From Turritopsis dohrnii (lineage: Eukaryota; Cnidaria; Hydrozoa; Anthoathecata; Oceaniidae), in assembly GCA_027922465.2 (NCBI GenBank), contig BQMF02000048.1:186001-250000 (forward strand): DNA of 64,000 nt, written 5' to 3'. The notes under the pieces were generated by a model. It was given only the letters and a program-made list of their open reading frames with translations, did no database searches and was not told the origin of the DNA. This document shows positions 24,125 to 35,473 of the stretch, piece after piece; positions within the stretch are counted from its first letter, which is position 1; each line of letters starts with the position of its first letter. The translations under genes and the position numbers were made by a program.

Positions 24125-26993
24125 GTGATAAGAAATTGTGTAAAGAAGAAATACCTTGCCAGCAACAAACTAGACTTGTTCCATTTGCCAACACATTTTC
24201 AGGATGCGAATAAACTTGAACGTGTTATGATTTCTCAACGTATACTATTCGCAAAGGTTCGGATTATGCCTAAGGGTCAATTTCCGAAAATTAAAGGGGC
24301 TGTTTGTAATATCCCTGCTGAAACTGATGATGTTTGCAATACTTTGCCTAGGAACATTAATGATAGTGGTATCATTTTTATGAAATTGAAAAGGAAATTA
24401 TGTTATAATTTTTTTGTAATTGCAGAATCAGTTAGGCCAGAATTGGTCATCTCCCTTTTACAATATTAAAGGGCTGTGAATCTATGTGGCATCTATACAA
24501 AGATGTTAGTATACAGGATGTCATTTCAGCCCCAGATAATTTCTGTGATGTAAAATATATTGATAAAGATGAAAATAACGATGTAGATTTTGATATTATA
24601 GGAAGTAAGTCTGAGGATTATCCGGCCATCAGTTTCATTGATGATAAAGGTGTTCTATTCATAAGATGCAGATATGAAATTGATGATTTTGAAGGAGACG
24701 ACCCCTTGAATGAACATCGATTAAACTGTGTAGAAACTACACTGATACCTAAATGCCCACATGTTGTAGCTGATGATGAAAATATCATTATTGCTCCAGG
24801 CCAAGGAAAAGCACCCATGAATATTTTGAAAGATAAATTTGTTGAGGAACTTGCTTTCCCAGATTTATTTCCAACAGGCAAATTTGGTTACACAGCTACA
24901 CGAGAGATTAAACTATCACACACAAAGTATTTCAATCAAAGGCTATTGAATTATACACAAAGATTTGCCTCAGATGCTGATTATATATTTTTCGCAAATT
25001 TTGTGTCTCAGCAAATTAATCTGCGATACCAAATGACGGTTGCAATGCCCAAGGTATCAGGTCAGAATGTTACTGCAGGGATGTTGACTGAAAGTTTTAA
25101 GGATACTGTCAAGTCTTTTGTTGTAAATGATGAAGCATACAGTTTTATGAACTCTGTTAAAGGCTCTCCAGCATATTGGAAAAATATGCTTTCTGATGTT
25201 TTAGCTATGGTTAAACAACTTGGACTGCCTTCATTCTTTTTGACTTTATCATATGCTGACTTGCGTTGGGATGAGTTACTTCTAATCATTTCCAAATTAA
25301 ATGGTTCTGAAATATCCACTAGTGCAATTGCGGAGATGTCATACTTTGAAAGATGCAAACTGCTGAATAGCAATCCTGTGTTGCTAGCTAGACATTTTCA
25401 ATTCCGTGTTGAAAATTTTTTTAAAGAGATAGTTATCAAAGGGCCAATTGGAAAGGTTTTATATTAGGCCATGAGGGTTGAATTTCAAACCAGGGGCTCT
25501 CCCCATGTGCATTGTTTACTGTGGTGTGAAAATATGCCATCTATATCTGTTGATAAGATGGAAGAATACACTGAATTCGTTGATTTAGTTATTTCAGCAA
25601 ATATACCAAGTGAGCCACCAGAACTTAGAGAGCATGTACAGAGGTATCAAGTACATCATCACTCGAAAACTTGTAAGAAGTATAATTATAAGGAATACCG
25701 ATTTGGATATGGCCATTTTTTTACAAAAAAGACAATAATTGCCAAACCGCTTCCAAAAGATTTGCCACCTTCTGAGAAAAGTGAAATTCTTTCAAAGCGA
25801 CAGCTTATTTTACAAAAGGTTAAGCAGTATATTGACAATAAATTAAATCAAAAGAAAAAGAATTTCTTATACCCTGATAAGCCAAATTTTGAGATTGTTT
25901 TATCAATTAGTGACATTTTGTTTATTTCTTACGTATTTCATTGGAAGAATATGAAAGCGCCTTGTCTATATCAACTGATCAAAGTGACTTTCAAATACAT
26001 TTGAAGCGAAACACTGATTCATGTTTTGTGAATAATTATTTTGAAGAAGGATTGCTTGCATGGGAAGCCAATATTGATTTACAGCCAGTCTTTAATCATT
26101 ATAAAGCTGTTTATTATATGTGTGCTTATTTTTTAAAAAGCGAAAATTCTTGTTCCAATGCAATGAAAGAAGCACTACATCAATGCAAAGAAATGGACTC
26201 CCCAAAGTATGATGCCATGTGTAAGCTAGCAAAAGCTTATAGCGATATAAGAGAACGCTCTGTCCAAGAGGCTGTTTATCAACTTATGCCTGATTTGTGG
26301 TTGCGGAAAAACTACCCTCAAGTATCCTTTGTAAATACTAACTTGCCGAATGAGCGTTTTCGGATATTCAAAAGTGAAGAAGAACTTAGTTAACTGCCTG
26401 AAGATAGTCCAGATGTGTTTAAAAGAAATATATTGGACAGATATATAGATAGGCCTAATAAAAACTTCTTAGGAGGAACATTCGAAGTGATTGACTCTTT
26501 ATAATTTGCCCAATTTTCTGCATCTTACCGGCTTGATAATGGTAAAGACTATACAGAAATGCAAAATGATAGCCAACCAATAGTTTTGAGTGATACAGTT
26601 GTTGAGGATAACCATGACCAGATTGCCCTTCCTAAAAAAATACCTTTAATGTCATCTAAAGAATGTTTGAAATGTAGAAAGATTAAGAAAGTGTTGCGTT
26701 ATTATACACCTAACAAGCATAAATATCCAGAAAAATATGTACATCATATTTTAATGTTATTCTATTCATTCAGGGATGAAGAAAGAGACCTCAAATCTAA
26801 TGACACTTATGTTGATAAGCTAGCAGACCCAGAGGTATTGGAGATAGTTAATAGAAATAAAGAGTTGTTTGAACCAAACTCGGAACTAGTTGATGTTGCA
26901 TTAAGAAGATATAGGGATGATATGATTCTAAACCAAGATTCTTATGCACAACAGGAAAATGATGAAGTTGTAGAGTTAGTTAACAACATATAA
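24125..26993 (+). pseudogene. Helentron 1 Rep (HUH nuclease) region
   Basis: The region begins with a DUF6570-like segment (FPKIKGAVCNIPA, then KLKRKL), followed after a frameshift by the Helitron-like N domain. Rep motif 1 is SFFLTLSYADLRWDEL at about 25232-25280. The HUH metal site is GSPHVHCLLW just after the amber codon at 25465. The catalytic tyrosine motif is YKAVYYMCAYFLKSE near 26098-26145, with tyrosines spaced as in other Helitrons. Rep nicks and religates single-stranded DNA during rolling-circle transposition. The three motifs look intact individually, but they lie in different frames or behind stops, so no active enzyme can be made from this copy. Confidence 0.88.
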
Positions 26994-27041
26994 GACATTA
27001 ATGAAGATGAAACAAACAATGACCAGGAATTTCCAAATGAT

Positions 27042-28530
27042 TTGCCACCAGCATCAAACCAAACAAGAATTGTCTCAGATGATGAATTAAACATTAGCAT
27101 TGAATCCTTAAATCAAAAGCAACGTGAAATTTTTTATGTTGTCTACACGTGGGCAAAAAAGTTTGTACGAAGCAAAAGATCTGAACAGCCTGAAATTTTG
27201 CAGCCCTTGCGAATCTTTTTAACAGCCTCTGGTGGTTGTGGCAAGAGTTATCTAGTTAAATGCTTATATAATGTCTTAAACAAATTATTATCTAGAGACG
27301 GTGACATTTCAAAAGCAAAAATCATGGTTCTAGCTCCAACAGGTGTTGCAGCAATTAACATAGATGGAACTACTATTCATACTGGACTTGGTATCCCATG
27401 CAATACTTTCATACCATTAAGTGATAGGCAAGGAACCAACTTGAGACTAAAGCTTGAAAAAATCAGTGTTGTTTTCATTGATGAAATATCAATGGTTAGT
27501 TCTAAATTACTGCTTCAGTTTCATCAGCGTCTCTGTGAAATTTTTGGAATGTCTGATAGTATACAATTTGCGAATAAAACATTAATTGTTAGTGGTGATC
27601 TTTATCAGCTACCACCTGTACTAGCTAAACCAGTGTTTTCAACAGATGGATTCGTAATTGGTCTATTAAAATTATGACATAATTTTAAACTTGCCGAACT
27701 TGATGAAGTAATGAGACAGAAAGGTGATAACCAATTTATAGATTTGCTGAATAAGTTGAGTTTGGCAGATGAAACACTTATCAAATCAAGATTCATTTCA
27801 GTAAACAATACAGATTATCCTTGGGATGCGTTACACATATTTGCAGAAAACTATCTAGTTAATTTGCATAATCAGCAAATGCTTGCTTCACTAAGTAACC
27901 CAGCAATCAGTATACTTGCAATGGATGCTTATCCAGAAGGACTCTCTCAACTTGCAATTGAAAACATCAGAGGGAAAAATGCCAATGAAACAGGGGGTTT
28001 AGTGTACAATCTCTCTTTAAAAGTTGGAGCACGGGTGATGCTAACTGCTAATTTTGATATTGATGACAGACTTATCAATGGTCAAATTGGTACTGTTAAA
28101 AATTTTTCTTTTACTTGTGGGAAATGTGACTCCATATTTGTACTCTTTGATGACAACGTTGCAGGAATGAAAAGAAAAAATACCTTTGCTCAAGGAAACA
28201 ATTACGTGGCTATTGAAAGAACTGACTCAAAGTTTAGTTTGTCTAAACGGAAAACATCAGTAACTGTAACAAGAACACAGTTTCCCTTAGTGTTATCATA
28301 CGTTTGTAATGTGCACAAAGTTCAGGGTTTATCCCTTGATAAAATTGTTGTAAGTTTTGAATTGCACAAACAAAGGAACTTTCATCCTGGTCAAATGTAT
28401 GTGACATTCAGTCGTGCAACCTCCCTCAATGGATTGTTTTTAACAGGAAATTATTCACCTGCTGCTATTCAAGCAAATGAAAAGTCTCATGCACAATACC
28501 AACGATTGAGAAAGAAAGAAAATTTATTGA
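27042..28530 (+). pseudogene. Helentron 1 Pif1-type helicase region
   Basis: Superfamily 1B helicase motifs occur in order: I SGGCGKSYLVK, Ia APTGVAAINIDGTTIHT, II VVFIDEISM and III SGDLYQLPP. A TGA at 27675, where a Trp codon is likely, splits the frame. The second part opens at 27711 with DEVMRQKGDNQF and continues to motifs V/VI (VHKVQGLSLDKIVV, YVTFSRATSLNGL). This helicase is thought to unwind the strand displaced after Rep nicking. All catalytic residues are recognisable; only the stop prevents a full product. Confidence 0.9.
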
Positions 28531-28559
28531 AACCTAATGAATCATTTGGAAACACAGAA

Positions 28560-29210
28560 TTTTCTTTGCAGATAGCTTTACTAAACATAAGATCACTGAG
28601 AAAACATGCTTCTTCAATAAAGCATTACCAAGAACTTGCAAATGCAGACCTTTTGCTTTTGACAGAAACTCAGCTTACCAATGCTTCAGATATCACTGAT
28701 ATTCAGGAAAACATGAGTTCTTTCTCTCTCATTTTTAATAATAATGTAGACAAGTACAGAAGTGTGCTGAAAGCACACAGTGGAAGTGTAAGTGTGATGA
28801 ATGTTAAACATTGGCCTGCTTTTACTTTATTTCAAGCAAGAAAGACTACTTTTCATGACAGGTGGTTCACTGTTTTGTTGATATACCGGAGTCATCAAGC
28901 AAGTGTCAATATTTTCTTGAATAAATTGTCAATGATATTATCACAGAATGATCAAATTGACATGGTGATGGGTGATTTCAATATAAACGTCTTGAAGAAC
29001 AGTAGAGATAGTACAGAATTGCAAAACACTTTATATGGTTTTACTCAAATCATACAACATGCAACTCATGTAGATGGTGGTCTGATTGATCATGTTTACA
29101 TCAGAAACTCTATTTTGAATGACTTATCAGTTAAGAGTTTAAAAGTCTGTCTGAACATTTCTGATCATGATGCTGTAATAGTTAGACTGAAAGTTCCTGA
29201 TTATGGTTAA
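28560..29210 (+). pseudogene. Helentron 1 C-terminal EEP/AP-like endonuclease
   Basis: It continues in the same 499-codon frame as the helicase C-terminal part. Motifs of the endonuclease-exonuclease-phosphatase fold follow: LLNIRSLRKH, LLLLTETQL, DMVMGDFNIN, LIDHVYI and ISDHDAVIVRL, with the final SDH catalytic pair present. This domain resembles the endonuclease of LINE elements and is the defining extra domain of Helentrons. It ends at a normal stop, TAA 29208-29210, and is itself uninterrupted. Confidence 0.88.
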
Positions 29211-29237
29211 TCTTTACAGAAATCTTGGAGCATAGAA

Positions 29238-29276
29238 GGGTGGAGAGGGGAGGGTGGGGGTGGGGTGGGGTGGGGG
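29238..29276 (+). repeat. G-rich tract, potential G-quadruplex
   Basis: Seven or more runs of three to five G separated by one to three bases start 28 bp after the Helentron endonuclease stop, on its sense strand. They could form a G-quadruplex. Whether this is part of the Helentron end or chance low complexity is unknown. Confidence 0.7.
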
Positions 29277-30316
29277 CTTCATGTTTTAAAGATCCAAGTG
29301 AGTTTACTGTGATTTATGGTTTTGAATTGGCAGATTTACTGTAAGTGTGCATTTAAGAAATTTAATTTTTTATTGGTAAAGGTTATTTATTTCACTATTT
29401 AAAAACCATCAGTCTTTCTGATTGTCATTTTTGTTCATAGTTTTATTAGTTTTGATATGTCCAATTATGGAAGAAGTTAATTATAATGGCATTTTACTGT
29501 GCTTTTTGATAAAATACCTTGCTGTGATAAACCAGTCTGATTAAAGAATTGATTACATTAAAATTGTATTCAGAAATTCTTCTCCAGAAACATTTCAAGA
29601 TTAAGCATATAAAGTTTGTCTGAGAGGAGAGTGAATACTGACATACTGTACAGCTTGAAAGAAATTTAATATGTCTATGAACTATTTTTTGAAGCACTCT
29701 GCTTAATTTCTACCAAGGATGACACATAAGTTTTTCATGGATGTGTTGAATTTCTTTTTTTTTTTTTTTGCTGTATGGCTTTGGGTATATACTTCATGCT
29801 CTGAGTAATCCTATACTGATCTGGCATGTATAAACTGCTTGAGCTGCTTGAGAATATTATTGGTATTCCAGTTACTAGGGTCCTCTATATATTTCTTGTG
29901 TGTATGTGTTCGGGGTTTTGTGTGGGGTAATTAATAAATTGTTGTTGTTGATGCTGGTGAATTAAATTATGTTACAGTTTAATTTAATCAAATTTTAAAA
30001 GAAATTTTTGAAATTGTGTGCTATAATGGTTTTCCAATCATGTGTAAAATATGAACTTTTTATGCTGATGGTGGTTCATTGATGTTGGATGTGAATTGGT
30101 GATACTGTAGCATGAGATGGGCGTCCATTATCCAAATTAATGCACAATTGATATACATTGGTATGTTCTTTTGGACATGACATCAATATATAAGGTTTGC
30201 GGAGTGGGTGCGTGGAATCACCCGTTCGCCAGCGAAAACATGGAATGCGTGAAAGCCGGATATTCCTTCAACAAATTCCGACGATAGAGTTGAATGCATG
30301 AATACGCATATCCATA
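29277..30316. other. Non-coding; probably Helentron 3' flank
   Basis: AT-rich sequence with a T run at 29755-29769. The 3' terminus of Helentron 1 should lie here, but I could not fix a hairpin and end. Confidence 0.4.
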
Positions 30317-30324
30317 ACTGAAAG

Positions 30325-30693
30325 GGAGCTATTTCCTATTCGCACCCCCCTTTAATCTACCTACCTTAGGCCGACTTTTTTGCGTCAGTAAAATTTTGTG
30401 AAAACGGATGAACATGGATTTAATGCAACCTGATTTTAGCGAATTACCCCTTAATTACGGAGAATTGCCAGTAGGTAAAATAAAAGTTTTGCTAAAGTTA
30501 AATTTTCCACAACTTTAATTTAGCGAAAATATGCTCATTCGACGCAAAAAAAGTCGGCCTAAGGTATCTGCCATATTTTTTTACTGTGTTGGCTCTTCAT
30601 TATGGAGATAAAAAATTACCCAAACCCTAACCCTTAACTCAGACCCTAAAACATACTGGACGGAGAATGGGGGTGTGAAAAGGAAATAGCACC
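30325..30693. mobile_element. 369-bp MITE with 8-bp target duplication
   Basis: It is flanked by a perfect 8-bp direct repeat ACTGAAAG (30317-30324 and 30694-30701). The ends are inverted: GGAGCTATTTCCTATTCGCA on the left against GGTGCTATTTCCTTTTCACA on the right, followed by a C run on both. It encodes no protein. An 8-bp duplication fits hAT or Merlin; the GG start would suit Merlin, but without a transposase the class is open. A second element is nested inside (30364-30564). Confidence 0.85.
30364..30564. mobile_element. 201-bp TA-flanked palindromic MITE (mariner-like), nested
   Basis: Arms CCTTAGGCCGACTTTTTTGC and its complement (one base longer in the A run) bound a 201-bp element flanked by TA on both sides (30362-30363, 30565-30566). 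A TA duplication with a palindromic body is typical of Tc1/mariner MITEs. It sits inside the 8-bp-duplication element, so it inserted later, unless the two travel together. Confidence 0.75.
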
Positions 30694-30701
30694 ACTGAAA
30701 G

Positions 30702-33697
30702 AATATATGTAATTTTTGTTAGTTTTCTTGATATTGTATCCTATCAATGTATCCTATCAATGTAATGTACATTTTAGTTATATTGCGATTCAAAGACCTT
30801 ATTAATTCAAATGTCCAAATACCAAACTGTGCTCTTTGCCTCGTTTTGATGTGGTAATTTGATGAATATTATCAGAAATTGGCCCATTAGTAATTTTCAG
30901 TTATGAATAACATAATACTAAGTAATGTCACAATATAAAAAATCAAAACAAAGTCAAATTTGATAATCTGATAATGTGTATTCAAGTATTTGATTTTGTC
31001 AATGTGGGATGGAGATAGAAAAGAGAAGGAAAACAAAATGCTTCATGAATCAATCATTTCCTATTCTTTTGTACACTGCATAAGTACAGATTCAAAAAAT
31101 TTCTGACAGTCATAGTGGCAAAAAGAGCATGAATAAAGATGACCTATTCTAAAAAACCCAGCGTGTTCAAAAGCATAAAGAAGCACTAGGAAGTAAACCA
31201 ACAAGAAATACATAACAGGCATCTTCTAAACTTTGCCAGAATGTTCAGGTAACTTAACTCCAACTTTAAATGTCAATCAACAAAATTCAATTTATATACA
31301 TTCTTGATTCTTGAATCCGTCCATGTTTCTTTCAAATGAATGATGAAAAACATTTTTGAATGTTTCCTGATAGTATTAGTCTCTAACCACTGGAAATGCC
31401 AGACACATCACACTTGTTACTCCTGTCTTGGTTCAGCAGTTCCATTGTCTCAAGTATATACAGCAGATATTCCACGACCATAATAGTGATTCGTCTTAAT
31501 TCATTGATATTATATACTCTTGATAATGCCTTATATATACACCTAAAATTAGTAAAACCAACAAACAAATTATTAAAAGCCTAAATTTTCCATTCGCGAT
31601 ACTGAAAGTAATCAAAATCATTTATATATATTTAACAATTATGTAATTATATATATCATAATTATTATATATATTTTTAGAAATAACTCAAGTATATATA
31701 TAACATCTAAAGTTATAACAATTACACAAAAACATATGTAGCTCCACTCCTTGTAGTGGCTTCGGCCTTGAGTGGGATGAGTGATTAAAGAAAAAGAAAA
31801 TTTATTTATTTCTTTACTCTTCATTGTTGTTTATTTTTAATTATCTTATCCAATTAAAGAATTCGTAAGCTGTATATATATAGCTATTTTACCTTCAGTT
31901 ATCTCTCACCCAGGCACACGTATAGAGTGTACTGATATTGAATTCCAAATCAGAGAATATTTTTCAATATAGATGGATATATATTATATTGTCTACATTT
32001 TTTGTTGTTAAACATTCCAATTTGATCACAAAAGGCAACTAAGATTGTATATTGTATACTCTTTTAAATAGACAAATTCCATGTTGACGTAACTCTGTTT
32101 TGATGTCTCATTGCATTGATTTAGACATTATTAGAAATTATCAAATCCAATTTTTTCTGCACACACATTCCCTGTCAGCATAAAAAGTTTATATACGGAA
32201 CATGCAAATCATTTCCCATGAACAATAATAAGCTTGCAATAAAGAACTCAAAATGGGTAATAAATCTCTAAAAGGGCCTATTATTATGAATAACATTTTG
32301 TGGGACGACAAAAGTAACATTAGATTTTATCATTATCATTGGACTTTTATGTCTTGCTTTGTGTTGTGTGTGAAAATAAAAACAGTTAAGTGGATCAAAA
32401 TACAACACCAACTTGAATAAACATGGCTTAAAAATAAAAACGAATGGAGAAGAAATAGCAGTTTTTTATTTTATTCCTCACAGATAGATACACAGTTTGT
32501 GAGCAAAGATGCACAACTTTCAGAAGCTTTGATCTAAATTTAAATTTAAGAAGTTCATGACAAACTTCAGAGCATTCGGAATATTCCCGGGGAAAAATGT
32601 CTACTTAACTCAACAAAGCAACTACTTTGGCCTTCCCGCTACCGTACACATCGACAATTTTACCCTAAAGCTATACACTGAACACTTTTGGGCTTGATCA
32701 ATCATATTAATATCTACATCGCAATTTGCAAAACTTAAAGGTAAGCGAGAAAATTGAGATTTTTGGTATGTCCTGTAAGAAATTTCAGCGATTGACGGCA
32801 GCCGAACGCATCTCTCTGTTAGTATTTTGATGACAATATTTGATCTTGCCAAATGAGCTCCGTTCCGCTTAAAAGCTACACTCCGCAAAAAGAAGGTAAC
32901 TAATATTTTTCTATTTTTTATTGAAGCTTTTGATTAACCAGTCTTTCAAAAGTGTTGTAGAGTGTGTGAATTACAAGAGTTTTGTTATGTAGCAGAAACT
33001 TGACCTCATTGACCCAAGCAAATCGGACAAGGTTTACATCGAGATATTTTGATGATCAAGTTGGCTGATATAGTGCTTGTCTATTGAAATTATCAAAACG
33101 TTTTGGAAGTAAATTTTTTTTACTTACCTTTAGGTTAAAACGTTTTTCAAAATACCATTGTCAGGTTATTTGGTTATTATACTGGATATATTTCATAGTT
33201 GGTGATATTCTGAGACATTATCCTGAACTATTATCCGATTTATCGAAATCTGCTCATACTAATGCTTTCGCAAGAAATTTACATACTTTATTGGGCGTAA
33301 TAGGAACAAGATCGCCACTTACAGCAACAAGTTTACAAGCTGTTATTATGTTGTTATAAAGCTCTTGCAGAATGGAACATATTGCTAAGATTTCTGCAGA
33401 TTTTCAAGATTTCCAAGAAAATCAAATTTATATCATAATCTACCATATTCCGCTGTTCGGTATAATTTGAAAATTTGATATCACGTGTATATCTGGACGT
33501 GGTAACTCATTTCGTGCTGTTGGTTTTGTCGTGAGCATTAGAAGTACAATTACATACATACCACAATGACTTATAGACATAATTATTGACAAGCATTTTA
33601 TGGAAGAGATATATAACATTCCTTATATATTTCATATAAAATTACCAGCGTTTTCCGTTTTCTTATAATGTAACCTAGCCCTGATCCTGACCTTCCT
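30702..33697. other. Non-coding, AT-rich, no supported gene
   Basis: About 3 kb including a TATA-rich low-complexity block at 31620-31700. A 91-codon + frame at 33084-33359 is unrecognised. A stretch at 33004-33050 resembles 16549-16600 (shared core GACAAGGTTTACA), which suggests an old dispersed repeat. Confidence 0.4.
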
Positions 33698-33975
33698 AAG
33701 GGGCTGTTAATATGAGGAGAGTCGAGCCGGTACGGGATATTTTTATCCCGTGAAAAAATTAAGCGGGATCTTGCCGGAACGAGAAGACATCCCAGGACTG
33801 TGTTTAATGATGAAAAACGGTTTAACAAAGCGAGATCTCTCGCCTAACACCGGGACTGGACGCTTAGTAGGGATATAGTCTTTCTCATATAAACACGAGA
33901 AAGGATTTTTATGAAAACTTCAATGGAGAGGCGGGATCCGTATTTCGTCCCGTCCCGGCTCTCATAACACCCCTT
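33698..33975. mobile_element. 278-bp MITE with imperfect inverted ends
   Basis: The left end AAGGGGCTGTTAATATGAGG and the complement of the right end AAGGGGTGTTATGAGAGCCG are alignable with small gaps, then both continue into a CGGGA-rich region. The interior contains GC-rich GGGATC/CCCGTC motifs unlike the surrounding AT-rich DNA. No target duplication was resolved. Confidence 0.65.
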
Positions 33976-34764
33976 GACTCTACAGTCAAGGGGGTACACC
34001 AGAAGGAAATGTTACCTGTAAATCAATACATATGATGATATAACTTGGATTTCAGTGTAAAAAAGAAATCCTTTTTTCTTCGTGTTTTTGGATTTTCGCG
34101 AAAAAGGGCAAAATCGCAAAAATAAATTCCGCAAAAAGTTCTTTCGAGGCATTTTTCTACCAGCAAAAATTACTTCCCTAAAGGTAGTTCTATTTAACTT
34201 TTGATGTAGCTTGGATGTTCGAATTGCGCAGTTGGGGGAGTTTCCTACGATTTTAACTAAATATCGAAGAAGATAATATTTGTTTTACGCTGCCGTTTTC
34301 ACCTTTGAGTGCATGACGGGGCCAGGGTGACGCTATTTTTGTAAGTCATACTTGCTGTAGAAAAACTCTGTTCACTCGGAAAAAAGCAGTTAACCATCAA
34401 AGCCGAAAGGAACCATTAAAATATTCATTCGCGAAAGCTATTCTTTCTTGCGCTAGCGAACTGAAGGATTTAAACATAAAAAAATATTTTCCTCTCCCTT
34501 CTTTGGTCGAAAGTTTTAATGATTTAAAATCAAAGTTGCCTTACACTTATAGACCTACTTATAGACAATTTGTGTGGACTTTCTTCCCGAAAATATCGGA
34601 TTACAAAATAATCTGTATTTTATTGCAAAAGCAAATGGGATCAATACAGGTGGCCTGAGAGTTCTTTTACGTATTTACTTCATATTATTAGCTAAGAAAT
34701 TAACCCTCAAATCAAAGCCTAAGAAATGAGTGTATAGAAAAATCTAAATTGCTTAGATCTAATT
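33976..34764. other. Non-coding, nothing supported
   Basis: Spacer between the MITE and the OB-fold reading frame. Confidence 0.35.
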
Positions 34765-35473
34765 TGCATAATCTGCGTTTAAAAATTGAACACATGGCCA
34801 AAGCAATTCCCTTTTCGATTTTGAACAGTGTGGTTGAGAAATGGAGCAAAAGGAAATCAGTGATGGTTGAAAAGGTAACGTACATAACTCTAATAAGCAA
34901 GAAGTGAGTATTAACGATGATACTGGCACTATTGTGCTAGCATTGTGGGGGAAGAAAATTGAAGATGTATCAGTTAGCGGAACATATGTAGTTAAAAATG
35001 CTGTTTTGAAAAGATACCAAGGTGTTGCATCTTTAACAACTAATTCAGGCACAATCATAACTTCCTCCGATGATAACATTGAACCTACAGCAGTTTTTCC
35101 AAAAGAATTACGCTCCTTTGTTGCCTGTCTGCCTGCTGTCAATGAACATAAATTATACCGGAAATATTTTTGCCAAAAATGTGATTTATTCCGAAAAAAC
35201 ATTTCGTCTAACCCAATACTATTTGAGTGTGAGCAATGTAACTCCAAATCTATGTCTCGCCGATTACAACAAAAACTTGATGTTAAGATAGATGCAAAAG
35301 TTGAAGACTCAGTCAAGACCATCAAAATTCATGGTCCTCAAGTTGAGTTGTATTTTCAAAAACTAAAACAGGAAGTACCCATAGATCTTGATGCTGTTGC
35401 CATTTCTTTTCTTGAAGATACGTCAACACGTTTAGTTGTGGAAGATAGATACAACTGCATTGGTGTCATTTGA
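34765..35473 (+). CDS. RPA-like OB-fold protein with zinc ribbon, probably Helitron-derived
   Basis: The main frame is open from about 34869 to the TGA at 35471. It encodes an OB fold (INDDTGTIVLALWGKKIEDV, GTYVVKNAVLKRY) of the type that binds single-stranded DNA in replication protein A, then a zinc ribbon (FCQKC about 40 residues into the second half, FECEQC about 20 residues later), then a basic/coil tail. There is no ATG at the front. A second frame at 34765-34866 (MAKAIPFSILNSVVEKW) looks like the missing N-terminus, so a frameshift near 34866 is likely. RPA-like proteins are known passengers of Helitrons in plants and some animals. The frame lies between two Helentrons and next to a Helitron array, which supports that origin but does not prove it. 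A host gene exon is the alternative. Confidence 0.6.

Larger units (their letters stand above)
24125..29210 (+). mobile_element. Helentron 1 (Rep-helicase-endonuclease), decayed
   Basis: One continuous order of domains: a DUF6570-like region, Rep (HUH nuclease), Pif1-type helicase and a C-terminal endonuclease. Helitrons with a fused endonuclease are called Helentrons. The frame is broken by frameshifts near 24460 and 25930 and by in-frame stops at 25465 (TAG), 26391, 26502 and 26991 (TAA) and 27675 (TGA). The left part is missing: the similarity starts directly at the LINE fragment. The terminal sequences were not identified. The element at 40865-46960 on the minus strand is a related but distinct copy. 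Confidence 0.9.

Noticed and set aside
33084..33359. 91-codon plus-strand frame ending in a hydrophobic tail
   Set aside because: The second half looks protein-like, but no family could be named and no exon structure was visible.
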